Source: Chitinophagaceae bacterium (GTDB lineage: Bacteria > Bacteroidota > Bacteroidia > Chitinophagales > Chitinophagaceae). From it: a DNA stretch of 64,000 bases. The position numbers and the translations under genes were made by a program. This document shows, piece by piece, positions 63,949-64,000 of the stretch (position 1 is its first letter; every line of letters begins with the position of its first letter). The stretch is taken from positions 1 to 64,000 of the forward strand of contig JAHBTL010000040.1 of assembly GCA_019638615.1 (NCBI GenBank), in the 5' to 3' direction. The notes under the pieces are model-generated. The model was not told the DNA's origin, searched no databases, and worked only from the letters and a program-made list of their open reading frames with translations.

Positions 63949-64000
63949 AATTTCAGAGCAAATAGAATAATCCTGCGGAAGGGAATGATTATTTGCTGTT

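Overview
The window looks like a chromosomal segment of a saprophytic member of the Bacteroidota, most likely family Chitinophagaceae (a Niabella- or Terrimonas-like genus is only a guess). The evidence is two SusC/SusD polysaccharide-utilisation loci (PULs), FecR/ECF-sigma regulation, a STN-domain SusC, a type 9 secretion (T9SS) cargo, many secreted glycoside hydrolases and almost no Shine-Dalgarno sequences. No phage, insertion sequence, CRISPR array or rRNA operon was seen.

Left third (0.3-23 kb, minus strand): PUL A. From upstream to downstream it has an ECF sigma factor, a FecR anti-sigma factor, a STN-type SusC, a SusD, an intrinsic terminator, a divergent GH95-like enzyme, a gap with a dead short-chain dehydrogenase and dispersed repeats, an isochorismatase/NPCBM chimera, a 1264-residue DUF4450-type protein and a GH29 alpha-L-fucosidase. 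GH29 plus GH95-like suggests a fucosylated (or L-galactosylated) glycan, but that is inference. Upstream of the sigma gene lies a 1346-residue surface protein with Ig-like, SprB, YDG and MBG repeats and a probable T9SS tail, then an AraC regulator.

Middle (23-48 kb): divergent from the AraC gene is a four-gene plus-strand operon resembling modules best known from Planctomycetes and Verrucomicrobia: a PSCyt1-DUF1549-LamG-DUF1553 protein, a Tat-exported DUF1501 protein, an NHL-type propeller, and a DUF2231-haem-LRR fusion. This is the best candidate in the window for a poorly described system. After it come housekeeping and signalling genes: Crp/Fnr regulator, YiaA, GH9, a response regulator and a 7TM histidine kinase, RsmG, a glycosyltransferase, queuine tRNA-ribosyltransferase (missing most canonical zinc ligands), an esterase, an LptF/G permease, a mitochondrial-type citrate synthase, tRNA-Ala(GGC), a GNAT acetyltransferase and an unassigned secreted glycosidase-like protein. 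An AT-rich stretch at 47.2-48.2 kb follows.

Right third (48-64 kb, plus strand): PUL B. It has a GtaA-like glutaminase-family protein, a ThuA/PQQ-sugar dehydrogenase/PKD/cytochrome c fusion, an unassigned TIM-barrel protein, a GH78-type alpha-L-rhamnosidase, then SusC and SusD. The enzymes precede SusCD, and no dedicated regulator is seen in the window. A perfect CAAACGTTTG palindrome in front of the first gene suggests control by a LacI-type repressor.

Intergenic space is rich in dispersed elements: short GGGAGAAGC/GCTTCTCCC inverted repeats (0.1 and 8 kb), nested palindromes (37.2 kb), and a mosaic of recurring AT-rich phrases in opposite orientations at 28.1-28.4 and 40.5-40.8 kb.
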